A DNA stretch of 64,000 nucleotides, from NCBI GenBank assembly GCA_000328365.1, contig KB305379.1:8857-72856 (forward strand), given 5' to 3'. Under the pieces are notes generated by a model. That model did not search any database. It saw only the letters and a program-made list of their open reading frames with translations, and was not told where the DNA came from. Positions 47,301-58,339 of the stretch are shown here, in pieces (the first letter of the stretch is position 1; each line of letters opens with the position of its first letter). Source of the DNA: Capitella teleta (lineage: Eukaryota > Annelida > Polychaeta > Capitellidae). A program made the position numbers and the translations under genes.

Positions 47301-48975
47301 CAGGCGGTCGAAGGATCCTTCCAAACGGCTCGTATCATGAGGTCGCGACCTTTGACCTGGCCGGACTGCGTGCAGATGGCAAGACTAAAGTTCAACAAAT
47401 ATTTCAACCACAGAGTGAGCGTGCGTTTTTACTATTCACTCTGACCTCTAATGTTTATTCAGGCCAAGCAACTTCTGCACGCTTTTCCACTTGACACAAA
47501 ACTACAGGACGGCAGTGAGTACCCATGACCTTATGACCTCTCTTGACCTTATGGCCTCTCCTAAATGACTTCTCTTAATTCAGCTGCTTTCTGGGCATCT
47601 CCTAAGCGACCTCCGATGCCTGTGGAGTTTGACGTCTCTTGTACTCTGTCTGTATTCCCGTTGATTCTCCTTCCATTTTGATTGAATAATTTCTTTTGTC
47701 AGCCATCGGGATTTTGTGTTTGCTTGCGCCAAAATGTACGCCTGTGTCAACAACATTGACATCTCCCCAGATGTAAGACGGCATTTTTTGTTCTGTTTCT
47801 CCTCATGTTTTGCCAATTTTTAGGATTCGTCCGTTGAGAGTCTCTCCGCTATTCTGCGCTCTGTGAACGTCCCGGAATTCACGCCCAGAAATAAAGTCAG
47901 TTCGAGATCTTTGAATTTTTCATGAGAATAAATCAACCGGTTCATTTTGGTGGAAATTTTTCTCTCGTCAGAAAATCGTGACAGATGAATCCGCGAAGAA
48001 ACCAGAAGATGAGGAAACAGGAGATGACAGTGATGCGGTGGCTGCTCAGCACATAGAGGAAGCAAGCAGACGTCACGGAGGTCAAATGAGTGCAATGAAG
48101 CCGGCTGAATTTGAGAAGGATGACGATCTAAACGGACACATGGACTTCATCACCTCAGCCTCTGTGATTATAATTATGTCATCATTAGTTCTGAGTTAAT
48201 TCATTTTAATTACCAGAACTTGAGGGCGGCCATGTACAATATAGAGGCCGTTGACCGGCTGAAAGCCAAGAGGATCGCTGGACGCATTGTGCCGGCCATT
48301 GCAACCACGACTGCAGCTGTCGCTGGACTGGTCAGTTGCCCTGATGGTTGGTTATCTTTGTGCCATGTCCAGCCTCTCTTCTTAGGTGACCGTTGAGTTG
48401 CTGAAAATCCTGAAGCAAGCTCCGATTGAGCACCTGAAGAACTGCTTCCTGAACCTCGCTCTGCCAACTTGCATTTTCTCAGAACCCGGACCGGTTGAGA
48501 AAACCACGCTACAGTAGGCTCAATAGCTTAACTTCCTTTCTGGTTGTTTACTTACGTCTCCATAGCAACGGCGTTTCGTTCACCATTTGGGATCACTGGG
48601 AAATCAGGGGAAATAAAGAGATGACCTTGCAACAGTTCATCCTTGCCATCAAGGTCAGTTAGCGGTTTGCTAAGTTAACGTTTTGACGGTTTATGTTGAC
48701 AGGAGAAATACGGTCTTAACGTTGCGATTGTGGTTCACAAAGTGAAGATGATCTACGTGCCCCTGATGCCCACACACAAGAAGCGCCTGCCACAAACGTA
48801 GGTCATAGGTCAATAGGTCATATGGGGGTCAATTAAAGGTCATTACAGGATGTTGAAAGTGATTAAACCTCCAGCGAATAAAAAGTACGTGGATCTGGAA
48901 ATAGCGTACACGCCCCCTGGTGTGGACGCAGAGGATGAGATGGGGCCATCTGTGCGATATCACTTTGGTCTATGA
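44386..48975 (+). CDS. UBA6: UBA6-type ubiquitin/FAT10-activating enzyme E1, 30 exons
   Basis: E1 enzyme that adenylates a ubiquitin-like protein with ATP and captures it as a thioester. Exons: 44386-44417, 44482-44576, 44627-44655, 44710-44804, 44882-45071, 45121-45243, 45292-45415, 45466-45569, 45618-45757, 45808-45874, 45922-46068, 46118-46170, 46231-46309, 46362-46517, 46569-46617, 46670-46699, 46747-46958, 47013-47102, 47154-47234, 47286-47414, 47463-47514, 47584-47647, 47703-47772, 47824-47895, 47972-48163, 48217-48330, 48386-48513, 48566-48653, 48703-48797, 48849-48975; all phases agree, giving 1008 residues. Motifs: first adenylation half [10 protein letters not shown]; active half [13 protein letters not shown] and [12 protein letters not shown]; catalytic Cys about 586 in PYCTLKSFP; ubiquitin-fold domain from [26 protein letters not shown] and [11 protein letters not shown] resemble UBA6 more than UBA1. 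Exon 22 uses an inferred donor at 47648. Confidence 0.95.
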
Positions 48976-49937
48976 TGATATGATATAATTTATTATGATG
49001 AATAGGAATTGATTATTTCATTGTTGTTCTAGTAAAATGTCTGGTCGCACGTTTTGACTCTTGTCTTCTGTCTTTAAAAGAACAAACACATCAGCTGCTG
49101 GTCATTCTTCACTGTTCAAGTGTCCAAGAATGAATGTTCATTGAAATTGAGCAGTTAATTTCTACATGCATTTATGAGCATGAATCCTCAGTAAGAAGCA
49201 ATTCTGGCTGTGTAAATATTGCAATTAGAGTAATGAAGTGGTCAGCAATAGCATCACAGAGCGCATATGGAGATTGAAGAATAACATCACAGATTCGACA
49301 TCGCTCATAAAAAAAAGGTCCTACTCCTTACGTGTCGCTCGTTGCCATGGCAACACTGCCATCCGCTCACTCAAGTCGCAGATCGTGGTTCCGGCAAACC
49401 AAAAAATCTCAAATTTTGCACAAATTAATCTCTTAGCAAATTGGGGCTCAGTTTTATCTCTTCTGTATTTTTACTCATTTTATGAATTTCTTGTCATATA
49501 GACATGTATTTTATAATTCATGCGAAACTCCTGAGTCACCCGTTTTGAACAATGGTGGGAGATAGGCCAATGTCCCATCTTGTTTATAATCTATGCATGC
49601 AGCAATTCAGTCACCATGGAAATTGTTATCTAACTCTTAGCCTTAAGAACAGATAAAAAAAATCACTCAGCATACGAAGCGAATCTCAGCAAAGAAGAAA
49701 GCAGAACAAATATTAAGTGGAATCAATATATTTTATTTATTTACAAGTTTACAAAACTCTTCATAGAAATACATGAAACAGGCAGCTGAAGAGATCTTTA
49801 GATGAAGTAAAAAAAAAAAAAATAAACAAACAAACGAGCGAGCGATGGGACGAAACACCTGGAATGAATACTCTCCAAATTAAAATTATCTCAAACTATA
49901 TCATCACATTTTCTTCCAATTTGTGAATTTCTCATTT
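48976..49937. other. Tail-to-tail intergenic region between UBA6 and SNX genes
   Basis: Holds the 3' UTRs of two convergent genes. On the minus strand an AATAAA (TTTATT at 49732-49737) lies about 200 bases after the SNX stop. No canonical signal was seen soon after the UBA6 stop. No separate gene is supported; the open frame at 49238-49501 has no family resemblance. Confidence 0.5.
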
Positions 49938-52900
49938 TTAAGCAATGGCCTTTGCTTCCGGGATGAAAGCTTCCCAGTATTTAATGAGCTGAAAATTAGC
50001 ATAATTAATGCGCATACTGATGAGGATAATTAGCATACCTGTTGCTGGTTATTCATGAGGGTTTCTAGATAATTAATCACAGTTCCCTTGAAGTCCCTCA
50101 CGCGCTGCTTCTCAAACCGAGTCATCTCGCTCCGAATGTTCTTGGACATTTTCTCAAAGTCTTCCTGCTCTCGGTCGACTCTCTGCTCCCACTGAGAGAA
50201 ATAAAAACCATTATATAGTTCAAATTTAATTAGGTCGGACCTCAGCGATTTCCTGCTCAGCTTGTGGAACTTTGTCCATCTTACGAGCGAGCTCAAACTT
50301 CGCTTTTACTTCGCGCTTTTTGGCCAACATGGCCTCCGCCTCTTTCCAATTCTTGAAGATCTTGACGCGCTCATGGAACACCTCCTGAGTGCACAGAGTT
50401 CAATCAGTGCAAATATGAACAGCAATATTAATAACAAACCTTGACGGAGGCAATCAGTGAAATGTAGTCTTTGATAAGCTCAGATAAGACGTAGAAATCA
50501 GAGTCGGCCTGATCCATGTGCATCTGTTCAACTTTCTCCTCTATCTCCGCCAATTGTGAGAGGGCCCTCGACAGCGAAGTGTGCTCCTCTGCGTTGCCCA
50601 ACATAGCCGCACTTTTGGCGAAGCTGCTGGTGTTCATTGCCAACTCTGTGAAAGCAGCGTTTTGATAAGGAGCAAATGAGAGGCAGGGAGACGCACCTTT
50701 GCGGTGGGTGACCAGGGCCTCCACGCTCGTGTGCAGTTTGCGGAGTTGTTGATCGAGAGATTCAATCTGAGTTTGTTTCTCCTCAAACCACTGAAATGCG
50801 AAAGTGAACGGAATATACGCAAAGCGGAAAAAGCAGAGAAATCAGAAGACGACACGCAGAGACCGAGAAGGGGAAGAAATTAAATTCCGCCAGATATGGA
50901 TGGTCTACGAGGGATATTCTCAAGCCATGCGTGGCATTCTGGGGAGAGTAATTCTCATGAGAAAAATATATAAATGTTCGGAACGCAGAGACAACATGGA
51001 ATACATCACATTTTCTAAGAAAAAAAACCCGAAAAAAACAAGAATCACGAAAATGAAAGAAAAACACGTTTGGTCACAAAATAAACTTCATGCAACTGAA
51101 AGTTATCGAGAAAAAAAATTCTACGCAAAAAAAAATCAATATATATAATAAAAAACAAGAAAAAAACAGGGACACTAGCAGAGGTCAAAAGGTCATTGTT
51201 ACCTCAAACTGCTCGTTCCACTGCTGCGTTTCATCGTAAGGCAGAAGTTGACAAAAATAAGTGCGCATGAAGAGAGACTGCAACAATTGATGACAACAAA
51301 CGCTAAATGATGAAGTCTATTTTAAGTTCAGTGCTGCCTTCTGAATATTTTTGGATAATTTAAAACAGACTTGCTGCTCCTACAAGGAATTGCTTCTTAA
51401 ACAAAATGAATATGAAAAATGAGGTCATATAATTCTGTGTTATCTTTCAACTAAACTTCCAGCTCAATTCGTCAGAAATCACACATTAAATGAGCAAAGG
51501 ACTTGAGAGTAACACGTCACACCTCTTGCACTTTAACCTATGACCTATGAACCCAGTGAAACCTGCGTTCTAATGAGAGAAAGACAAAGAGGATGCCAAA
51601 GAACGAAATTAAAGTCATTCACAAATTTCAGATAATCAAAACAGCGATTTCAGATGTTGAACTCTGGTAACTTTCAGTTGCATAAAGAGTCTTTTTTTTC
51701 TCTCACTTTTTCTGCTTACCTGGTCAGCTTCGTCCATCTTGAAGGTGATTTTGCCAATGCTGTCACCCACGCGATTGAACAGCCTCATGACGCCAGCCCC
51801 TGATAGAGCGGAGGTACTGGTGGATTTAGGAAGGTCACCATCATGAGAGAGGAATTCCACAAAAATAGCATCATTGCGCAGAACCGAATGTTTGGCCGAA
51901 CGATTGAGGAATCTTGATAGTTGAAATCAACATTGAAATTGAACTCATTTAAAGTGAAATCGTTCACCTTTCTAGCGCCGCTCTTCGCTTCTCCACGAAA
52001 TCTCCAGAGGCCTGATCCTCTTTTGACATCTTGATCTTGGTCATTCCTGATCAGATAAAACCATGAATTTCTCAGAGACTCTTTCTCTCCAACACTGACC
52101 TACGACGCTCTTTTCAGGGGGAGGAGGAATGATGTATCCCTCGTGAAGATGTTTTTCAACCAGTTTGTCATGCAAACCAAGGAAATCACTGAACCTTCTG
52201 TAAACAGACATCTCTCCGTGACGGAACTCCGGATACGTTGTCTGTGAAACGGCTGTTAAAAACGTGTCACATGATGTCAGCGACCAACCTTCGTGTTCAC
52301 TTTATACGCCATGTACGAACCAAATCCATCACCTATTTTCTTGGGATCCGTGATATTGATATCGATATTGAACTGATCGCCGCCTTCATCTTCATCAATC
52401 TGCGAGAAATCAATTCATCCATCAAAAAAATTAAATCTTGCAACTAAACGCTCGCATGATAATTAAAAGCGGGGTACTGACCTCGGCCTTTGACCTCTTC
52501 TCTGAATTGTTTAGCGGCTTTGAGGGAGCTGAGGCAGCGGTAGAAGACTCAGTGACCCCAACCTTGGGAGGGAATAATAAGGTGAATGGAATCTGGGTCA
52601 AGGTCGTGGCATACCTTAGGAACAGCACTACGTGGATCTGCATCTGCCCCTTCATCGTCATCAAAGGCCAGTTGGTTGCTCTTAACGGGAGTGTCGAGGT
52701 TGATCTCGCTGTTAGCTTCTGTGTTTGGGAAAATGAAGTGAATGCTAAAATGGATGGGACAGGAATTAGGTCACCTGCGAATAGGTCCTCTTCATCCATT
52801 GAGTCCTCTGTTGGTTTGGGAGGAGGCTGGAGGAGGAGGAAGGCGAGTGAGTACACAATGCTATCGGGTTATGTAATGCTGATAAGAAGAGATCATTGGT

Positions 52901-53823
52901 GGATTATTGGTGAAGCAAACTGAGATATGGTGCAAATCTCAGAAGGGATTGCATCATTTACATTTCATGATGAATCATTGTTTTCATGTTCAAAGATTCT
53001 AGATTTTGGTTCAGAATTATTGCAATTAAATTATTCACGATCATAAGCGAAGAGTTCACCAGACTCAATGATTCAGGATTTACGGGACTTCATGAAAAAT
53101 ATATTTCCTCAACTCATGAAGCACATTTTGTACTATTGATGTAGAAAGTTCCTCTAAAGGAGTTCATTCACTCACAAACACCTCAGCCTCAGGATTCACC
53201 ATTCTGAGAAATCAAAATATTCAAAATAAGCAGAACAAAAAAGATAAGTTGATTCCTGAAGTAGGTGTTCAATAAATCCGTTCCAAACAGCTAAGAAGTT
53301 CAGGATCAATTTCTCTATTGTATGAAAGTTTGCAACTTTCTTTGTCGCTCAGTCACAGAATGAGTGTGGCCAGGTGACTCTGACTGGCAAACTGAAATCT
53401 GAAATTCCAAACTTCAACTTGACAGCCACTGAGTGAGTGAGTCACTGATCAACTGAGCATTGATGATCTCACTCCTCAACTGTGATTGCCAAAGATCTTA
53501 CACACTAAACTACAGAGATGAGAGATGTCATAGGGCAAAATACAGTAAAAGATGACTGAGTCAGACTGAGTAACTTAGTAGGATTCTGACTCGGGTAGTC
53601 CGAAGACTAAGTCAGTAAGTGATTCGGGACCGGGGGCGGTGCGAGGGGAGGGGACTAGTCTTTGGAGGAATACATGGATTGTCGAAGGGAAACTTTCCCG
53701 TCCTGCCGCCCGAGGGTCACTTACCTTTTCCTCGTCGTTTGCCCCGAACAAATCTGCTTCTTCTTCGGCGGCTTCGTCGTCACTTAAGTACGGGGGAGGA
53801 TCCCTGCATTCTGAATCCGACAT
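49938..53823 (-). CDS. SNX1/SNX2-type sorting nexin (PX-BAR), about 15 exons
   Basis: Retromer-associated sorting nexin that binds endosomal phosphoinositides through PX and bends or tubulates membrane through BAR. Minus-strand exons in order: 53725-53823, 53176-53203, 52775-52826, 52615-52718, 52482-52562, 52289-52399, 52100-52241, 51968-52046, 51720-51912, 51203-51223, 50697-50790, 50440-50645, 50241-50384, 50039-50191, 49938-49988; about 519 residues, like human SNX1/2. The acidic N-terminus has DLFGANDEE and EEDLFAG motifs. PX shows [29 protein letters not shown] and [11 protein letters not shown] shows [20 protein letters not shown] and the terminal [12 protein letters not shown]. Exon 1 ends in phase 0 but exon 2 needs one base to complete a codon, so a small exon between them is missing from this model, or translation starts at the Met in exon 2. 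The 18- or 21-nt exon at 51203 has two possible acceptors (CAGCAG). Confidence 0.93.
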
Positions 53824-53936
53824 TTTGGCCAAGTCACGTGATCTGGAGTGCAACGACGAATGCGAAGAGAGCGCATCACGAGTCATAAAGCACCGCGGTC
53901 CTTATGATCACACCTCTGGATAATTATGGGGTCCTT

Positions 53937-54000
53937 AGCTCCCCAAGCCGTAGCGTAGTGCACAGGTGTGTGGGAACTACTCCGCTACCCTTGGGGAGCT
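53937..54000 (-). repeat. Fold-back element, 64 bp (mirror copy of 42923-42979)
   Basis: Same element as 42923-42979 in opposite orientation, with AGCTCCCCAAG and CTTGGGGAGCT at its ends. It lies about 115 bp upstream of the SNX start codon, so it may overlap that gene's promoter. Confidence 0.85.
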
Positions 54001-54225
54001 AGGGGTCCCTTGATAAAATTCATACGCCCCCCCCTTCCCCAATACGAATCCATAATCAGATCAATTACTATTTCTGATGTTAACAGACTTTATGACTGTG
54101 GTGGCAAATGGTACTCGTGGATATTTTCAGAGTTATGCAGAATATATAAGAATATATTCAAATCAGGGAATTTAATTAAGTTGAAGGAAAAATGAACCCA
54201 AAACGCAGATAGCAAAAAATTGAAT

Positions 54226-54231
54226 TTTATT
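54226..54231 (-). promoter_or_regulatory. AATAAA polyadenylation signal (minus strand)
   Basis: TTTATT on the plus strand; the most distal good candidate for the ankyrin-SOCS gene, giving a 3' UTR of about 1 kb. Assignment is uncertain. Confidence 0.35.
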
Positions 54232-55268
54232 TCAACCTAAAAAAAAATAAACATTGCAAAAAGCAAAACAGAGGAGTAAAAATAATCAGTTGACTGTAGG
54301 GAGGTAGGGAATGATTATGTAACTGTTATGCAACAGTTATGTAACCATTATGTAACTGGAAGGTCTTAAATGCTGACATTGGTGAACATAGAACGAATAT
54401 TTATTTATATGAGTACGCAAGTATATACTGAGTTGCATGGACAATTAACTATAATAATATCGCACTGCAATAATACCTTGTGTGAAAAGGGCCGCTGAAA
54501 ATTGTATAACCTGTCTTTGAAAATGGATTAATCCCAGATTAATTAGAAAAAAAAACTTATAAAAATATAGGGGAAAAACAGCTGCTCTGACTAGGTTCAT
54601 AGAAGTTGAGTCTGAGTCGTGAATAACGAAAAAAAAAAAAAAGAAAGAAAAGGCAAGATATCCCAGAAATGAGTTCCTCTATAAGGTAAATGCGGAGTTA
54701 TAATCATAGGATAAAACTCAACAGTCACATGAGTAATGTTCCAACACAAATGCATTGTGAATTCCCCTCATATTGAATACAAATTGGGAAAAATTGGGAC
54801 ATTCAAATTAATTCAATTATATCGCTTAAAGTCCTATTTCCTAAGATTGTAGGGTGGGGTGGGTATTGTATTATATATGCACAATATTGATACAAAGTCA
54901 CAAATTATATTGAGAATGAAACGTAGCATGAATTATTGTTAAGAGATTCATGAAGCTGACCTTTGAATGGAAAGCGTATGTAATTGAATGACATGGCACC
55001 TGATCTTGAAAGCATATAATTTCGAAAGATAGCAAGCAATAAATTGATTTGTTTTTGATGCAACAAACATCATGGCACACGTGTTACCAGCAAATTAAAA
55101 CAAAAACCAGCTGTTTACAAAATTGAAAAGAAGAAAAAAAGGTGTCAGTTGCATAAGATACAATTAATATAACAAACAATCAGAGTAAATTATTGAAAAA
55201 AATCAGCCATGTAAAAATGTTCTGAATGCAGCGGAAAAATCACAGATAGAAGTGAAAGTTCACAAATC

Positions 55269-56186
55269 TCATGTCAGCGTCTCCAAGAGAAGGTGTTGCA
55301 AGACAGCGTTTGGCAAAGGCAGCGATTGAATCTTCTTCTGCAAGTGAACTCCCCCGATGTTCGACCGAATCACAATCCTGCACGAAGATTTCAGTGACCG
55401 AGGTCGCGAGTATTTACTGAGAAGGTGAGCTACGTCAGGCGAAACAACATCCCGGTCATCTGGTTCGTATCCAGCGGCCATCAAATGATGCAAGCAACGC
55501 TGACTGCAACCGTCAGAGAGAAGGTTTGCAAGAGGAGAGCCAAACACCACGTAATGACTAGCGACACACCCGGCTGAAACCAGCGCCATGACAACCGCCT
55601 CACTGCAAGCATCATGATGCGTGGCATAGTGCAAAGCAGACGCGTTCAAACGGTCCCTCCGCAAAACATCAGCTCCAGCGTTGATCAGAGCTTGGATCAT
55701 AGCCAGGTTTCCCCCCGCGTGGATGCACGCCATGGTCAAAGGAGTGACATTGTCGCGGTCGCAACAGTTGACGTCAATGCCGGGTTGCAGCAGCAGAGCC
55801 TTGACCACACTCAGGTGGCCGCCAATGCAGGCCCAATGAAGAGCACAACGCCCCAGCCACGGTTCACGGTAACTAACACTCAAGTGACACTTGCGAAGGA
55901 GCAGTTGCAGGACCTCCAACTGGCCCTCGTAGGCCGCGGTTCCCAGCACAGTGGCGCTCTCTCTGCTCATGCAGCTGTGCAAAACCGTGTTGCCATGGAC
56001 ACCGCTCTGGATGAGTTGCGCCACTCGCTGCACGTGACCCTGTTGAATGGCGCTGAGCAGAGCAGCCTCGGTGCGACTGTAGTCCATGTTGAGGGAAGAC
56101 TGCATGAGGTGCATCACCACAAAGACACGCTCACACGGAGGCGAGAAGGGGCTCACCCAGGACGCCACTTTGTAAGAGGCGGACAT
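55269..56186 (-). CDS. Ankyrin repeat and SOCS box (ASB) protein
   Basis: Likely substrate receptor of a cullin-RING (CUL5) ubiquitin ligase. From the ATG just after an acceptor (ttttcgcag|agATG) it has 305 residues in one exon. About five ankyrin repeats are visible: ALLSAIQQGHVQRVAQLI, then blocks with GTAAYEGQLEVLQLLL, ALHWACIGGHLSVVKALL, PLTMACIHAGGNLAMIQALI and ALHYATHHDACSEAVVMAL. The C-terminus is a SOCS box: SLKSSCRIVIRSNIGG supplies the Elongin-BC box (SLxxxCRxxIR) and SLPLPNAVLQHLL the LPLP Cullin box. The acceptor implies at least one upstream, probably non-coding exon, which I did not locate. The frame could start eight codons upstream, but that reading crosses the acceptor. It is more GC-rich than its surroundings. 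Confidence 0.9.
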   Translation of the reverse strand: MSASYKVASWVSPFSPPCERVFVVMHLMQSSLNMDYSRTEAALLSAIQQGHVQRVAQLIQSGVHGNTVLHSCMSRESATVLGTAAYEGQLEVLQLLLRKCHLSVSYREPWLGRCALHWACIGGHLSVVKALLLQPGIDVNCCDRDNVTPLTMACIHAGGNLAMIQALINAGADVLRRDRLNASALHYATHHDACSEAVVMALVSAGCVASHYVVFGSPLANLLSDGCSQRCLHHLMAAGYEPDDRDVVSPDVAHLLSKYSRPRSLKSSCRIVIRSNIGGVHLQKKIQSLPLPNAVLQHLLLETLT

Positions 56187-56249
56187 CTCTGCGAAAAGAA
56201 CGATTGTCACAAAAGGACTTCAAAGCAGGTCACCAACTGATCTTATCAA

Positions 56250-58050
56250 GTTATCAACGAAGGTTAAAAACACTACTCATACAGTACTTACCATTCGACT
56301 AATGAATAAATCACCAGCCTCGTCTGACCTTTTGAGCATTCACTTCATCTAAATGAAGATATTTTGCTCCCTGAGATTGAGCATTGATTCTCAATTAGCA
56401 GGTGAAATCATGGAAATGTGAAATGGTAAATTTCTGGTGTGAAAAAAAAAAAAGAAGAAAAAAAAAAGAAGAGGAAAAATAAAAGTCAATTCGTATGTCG
56501 GCCAACAAGCCCCATCCAAAGGGAATCAAACAGACGATCGATTTGAATACATCCCCTCTTATTGCATATTAAATGAGTTGGATATGATTGAACACAAGCA
56601 TCCTTCTCATTGAGTTCGCACCTCAAAAGACTTAGTATAAGTCCAGCCTCCGAGAGAAAATTCCACATAACATTCAATAACTGCTACACTGTCCATCTAA
56701 TAATTTTCAATTAATTAATTCAGTTTAACTCAATTTATTGCTTTTTCAACCTTCTCCAGACACTTGCACTGAGAGCAAAACTTTATTTTATGGGTCAAGG
56801 ATGAAACTCAGATAAACATTCGAGCACTCCTCACAAGGTCATTCTGTAGGTGAACACACACGGCGCACTACTGTGCAAATAATGGTCAGTCTGACCTCAA
56901 CTGAAAAAGGAAAAAAATACGTGTGATATTTTTGAAATAATCGCAATACTGTAGATAATGATGGGTGAGGTAGAGGTCAAAGGTTAGAAATGGACTCAAT
57001 GGGGACACCAAATAAGGATCTCACAAAAACACCAGTCCACCCTAATTATTACACGAGGCTCGAGTGATACAGAGTGGACCAAAAGTAGATCTACTGATTG
57101 TTAACTACTAAACTTTTCAATTTGGTAAAATTTAACTGATATAATTTAATTATTCCGAAAAATAACTAATCGTTATGGATTGACTAATTTATTATGTACC
57201 CATTTATGAGAAGAAATCAAAGAGAAAGTCAATTCTGAAATAGGGAGCGACATTTAAAATAGAAATAGAAATGATAGGAATAGCAGCATGAAATGTCGGA
57301 CTATACCAAGTATTTATTTCTCATATGTTTGCATGGTTTTACACTGGGACCTGTTTTGTAACACTATGGCTCTACACTCTGCATAAACCGCGTATGATGA
57401 CACAGAAGGTTGCTGTCAATGGATATGACACTAAAATTGGCATTTCCTGTGAATATAACAAAATTAACTCTAAATCAATTATAAAATATAATAAAACACT
57501 GGTAGTTAGGCTAGTTTAATTGGAGATATTGACCCCCTTGAATAACTCAAGAAAGAATCGTAATTGGTTCCTTTTCCGATGGCCCCTTTTCTCACTGACA
57601 GACTGTCTTTTTGCTCAACTGAGGCCAGCTAGGCCGTTACTTTTGAGCTTAGTTAATGGCAAAGATGTTTCCAACTTCAGCCGTTCAACCAAGTGTAAGA
57701 AAGGTTTTAGTAGGCCTAAGAGTGGGCTGGACTATGGTCGACGAATTAGTCAGTATCGCCACTCATGAGCACTGATCCTACATGGTTACTAATTAGTGCA
57801 ATTGTTAATTTAAGTTTACTTATGTCCTAGGAAAATGAGATCACAATTTACAAAATGCATTCTTTGCGCCTATGCTGTAGGTCGAAGTCGGAATTACAAC
57901 ATCTTGGTCTGATCTCATGGTTCCTGAGATGCCGACCTCATATTTCAGAGTTCCAACAACTGAGGTGACCACATTTCGCAATCGTGACAATGATACATTA
58001 TACCTGATAGATTATAGTCTCAATAGGGAAACAAGGAATGCAAAATTTGC
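56250..58050. other. Intergenic, nothing recognised
   Basis: AT-rich DNA upstream of the ASB gene with purine runs near 56440-56480. The upstream exon and promoter of that gene should lie here, but I could not place them. Confidence 0.4.
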
Positions 58051-58117
58051 CGGGATCTTTTGTCATCCGCCACGCTGCCAGCAACGGAGAAGGATCTCTT
58101 GCTGTTGACGCTGCTGG

Positions 58118-58336
58118 GTGAAGCGCAACTTGCCCAGGGAACCTGTTAGCATTGCTGCCCCACCACAGAAGAGGGTCGCTGCTCCAGTCCAAGCTGCCCT
58201 CAGCTCTGTGGCAACGGAGCAGGTGGAGCCTTCATCAGTAGTACATTCATTGAAGGAATCAACTGCCTCCCACAGGCTGGTTGTGGCCTCCGAGCGGGCA
58301 CGCTTAGAAGGTGGCGGGGCTTCCTCTGATGAGTGA
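58118..58336 (+). other. GC-rich open frame, possibly an orphan exon
   Basis: An open frame of about 72 codons without an initiating ATG (it opens with GTG), clearly more GC-rich than the DNA on both sides. The translation is rich in Ser, Ala, Val and Pro, ends in GGGASSDE and looks disordered. No domain is recognisable and no good acceptor was found. It could be a terminal exon of an unrecognised gene or part of a transposon. Confidence 0.2.
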
Positions 58337-58339
58337 GTT

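Noticed and set aside
50783-51148. ORFs of about 94-114 codons on both strands in the SNX intron
   Set aside because: Lys/Glu-rich and Phe-rich frames caused by A-rich intron sequence; the region lies between phase-matched SNX exons.
55614-56240. 208-codon plus-strand frame
   Set aside because: It is antisense to the ankyrin-SOCS exon, whose repeats and SOCS box are clear.
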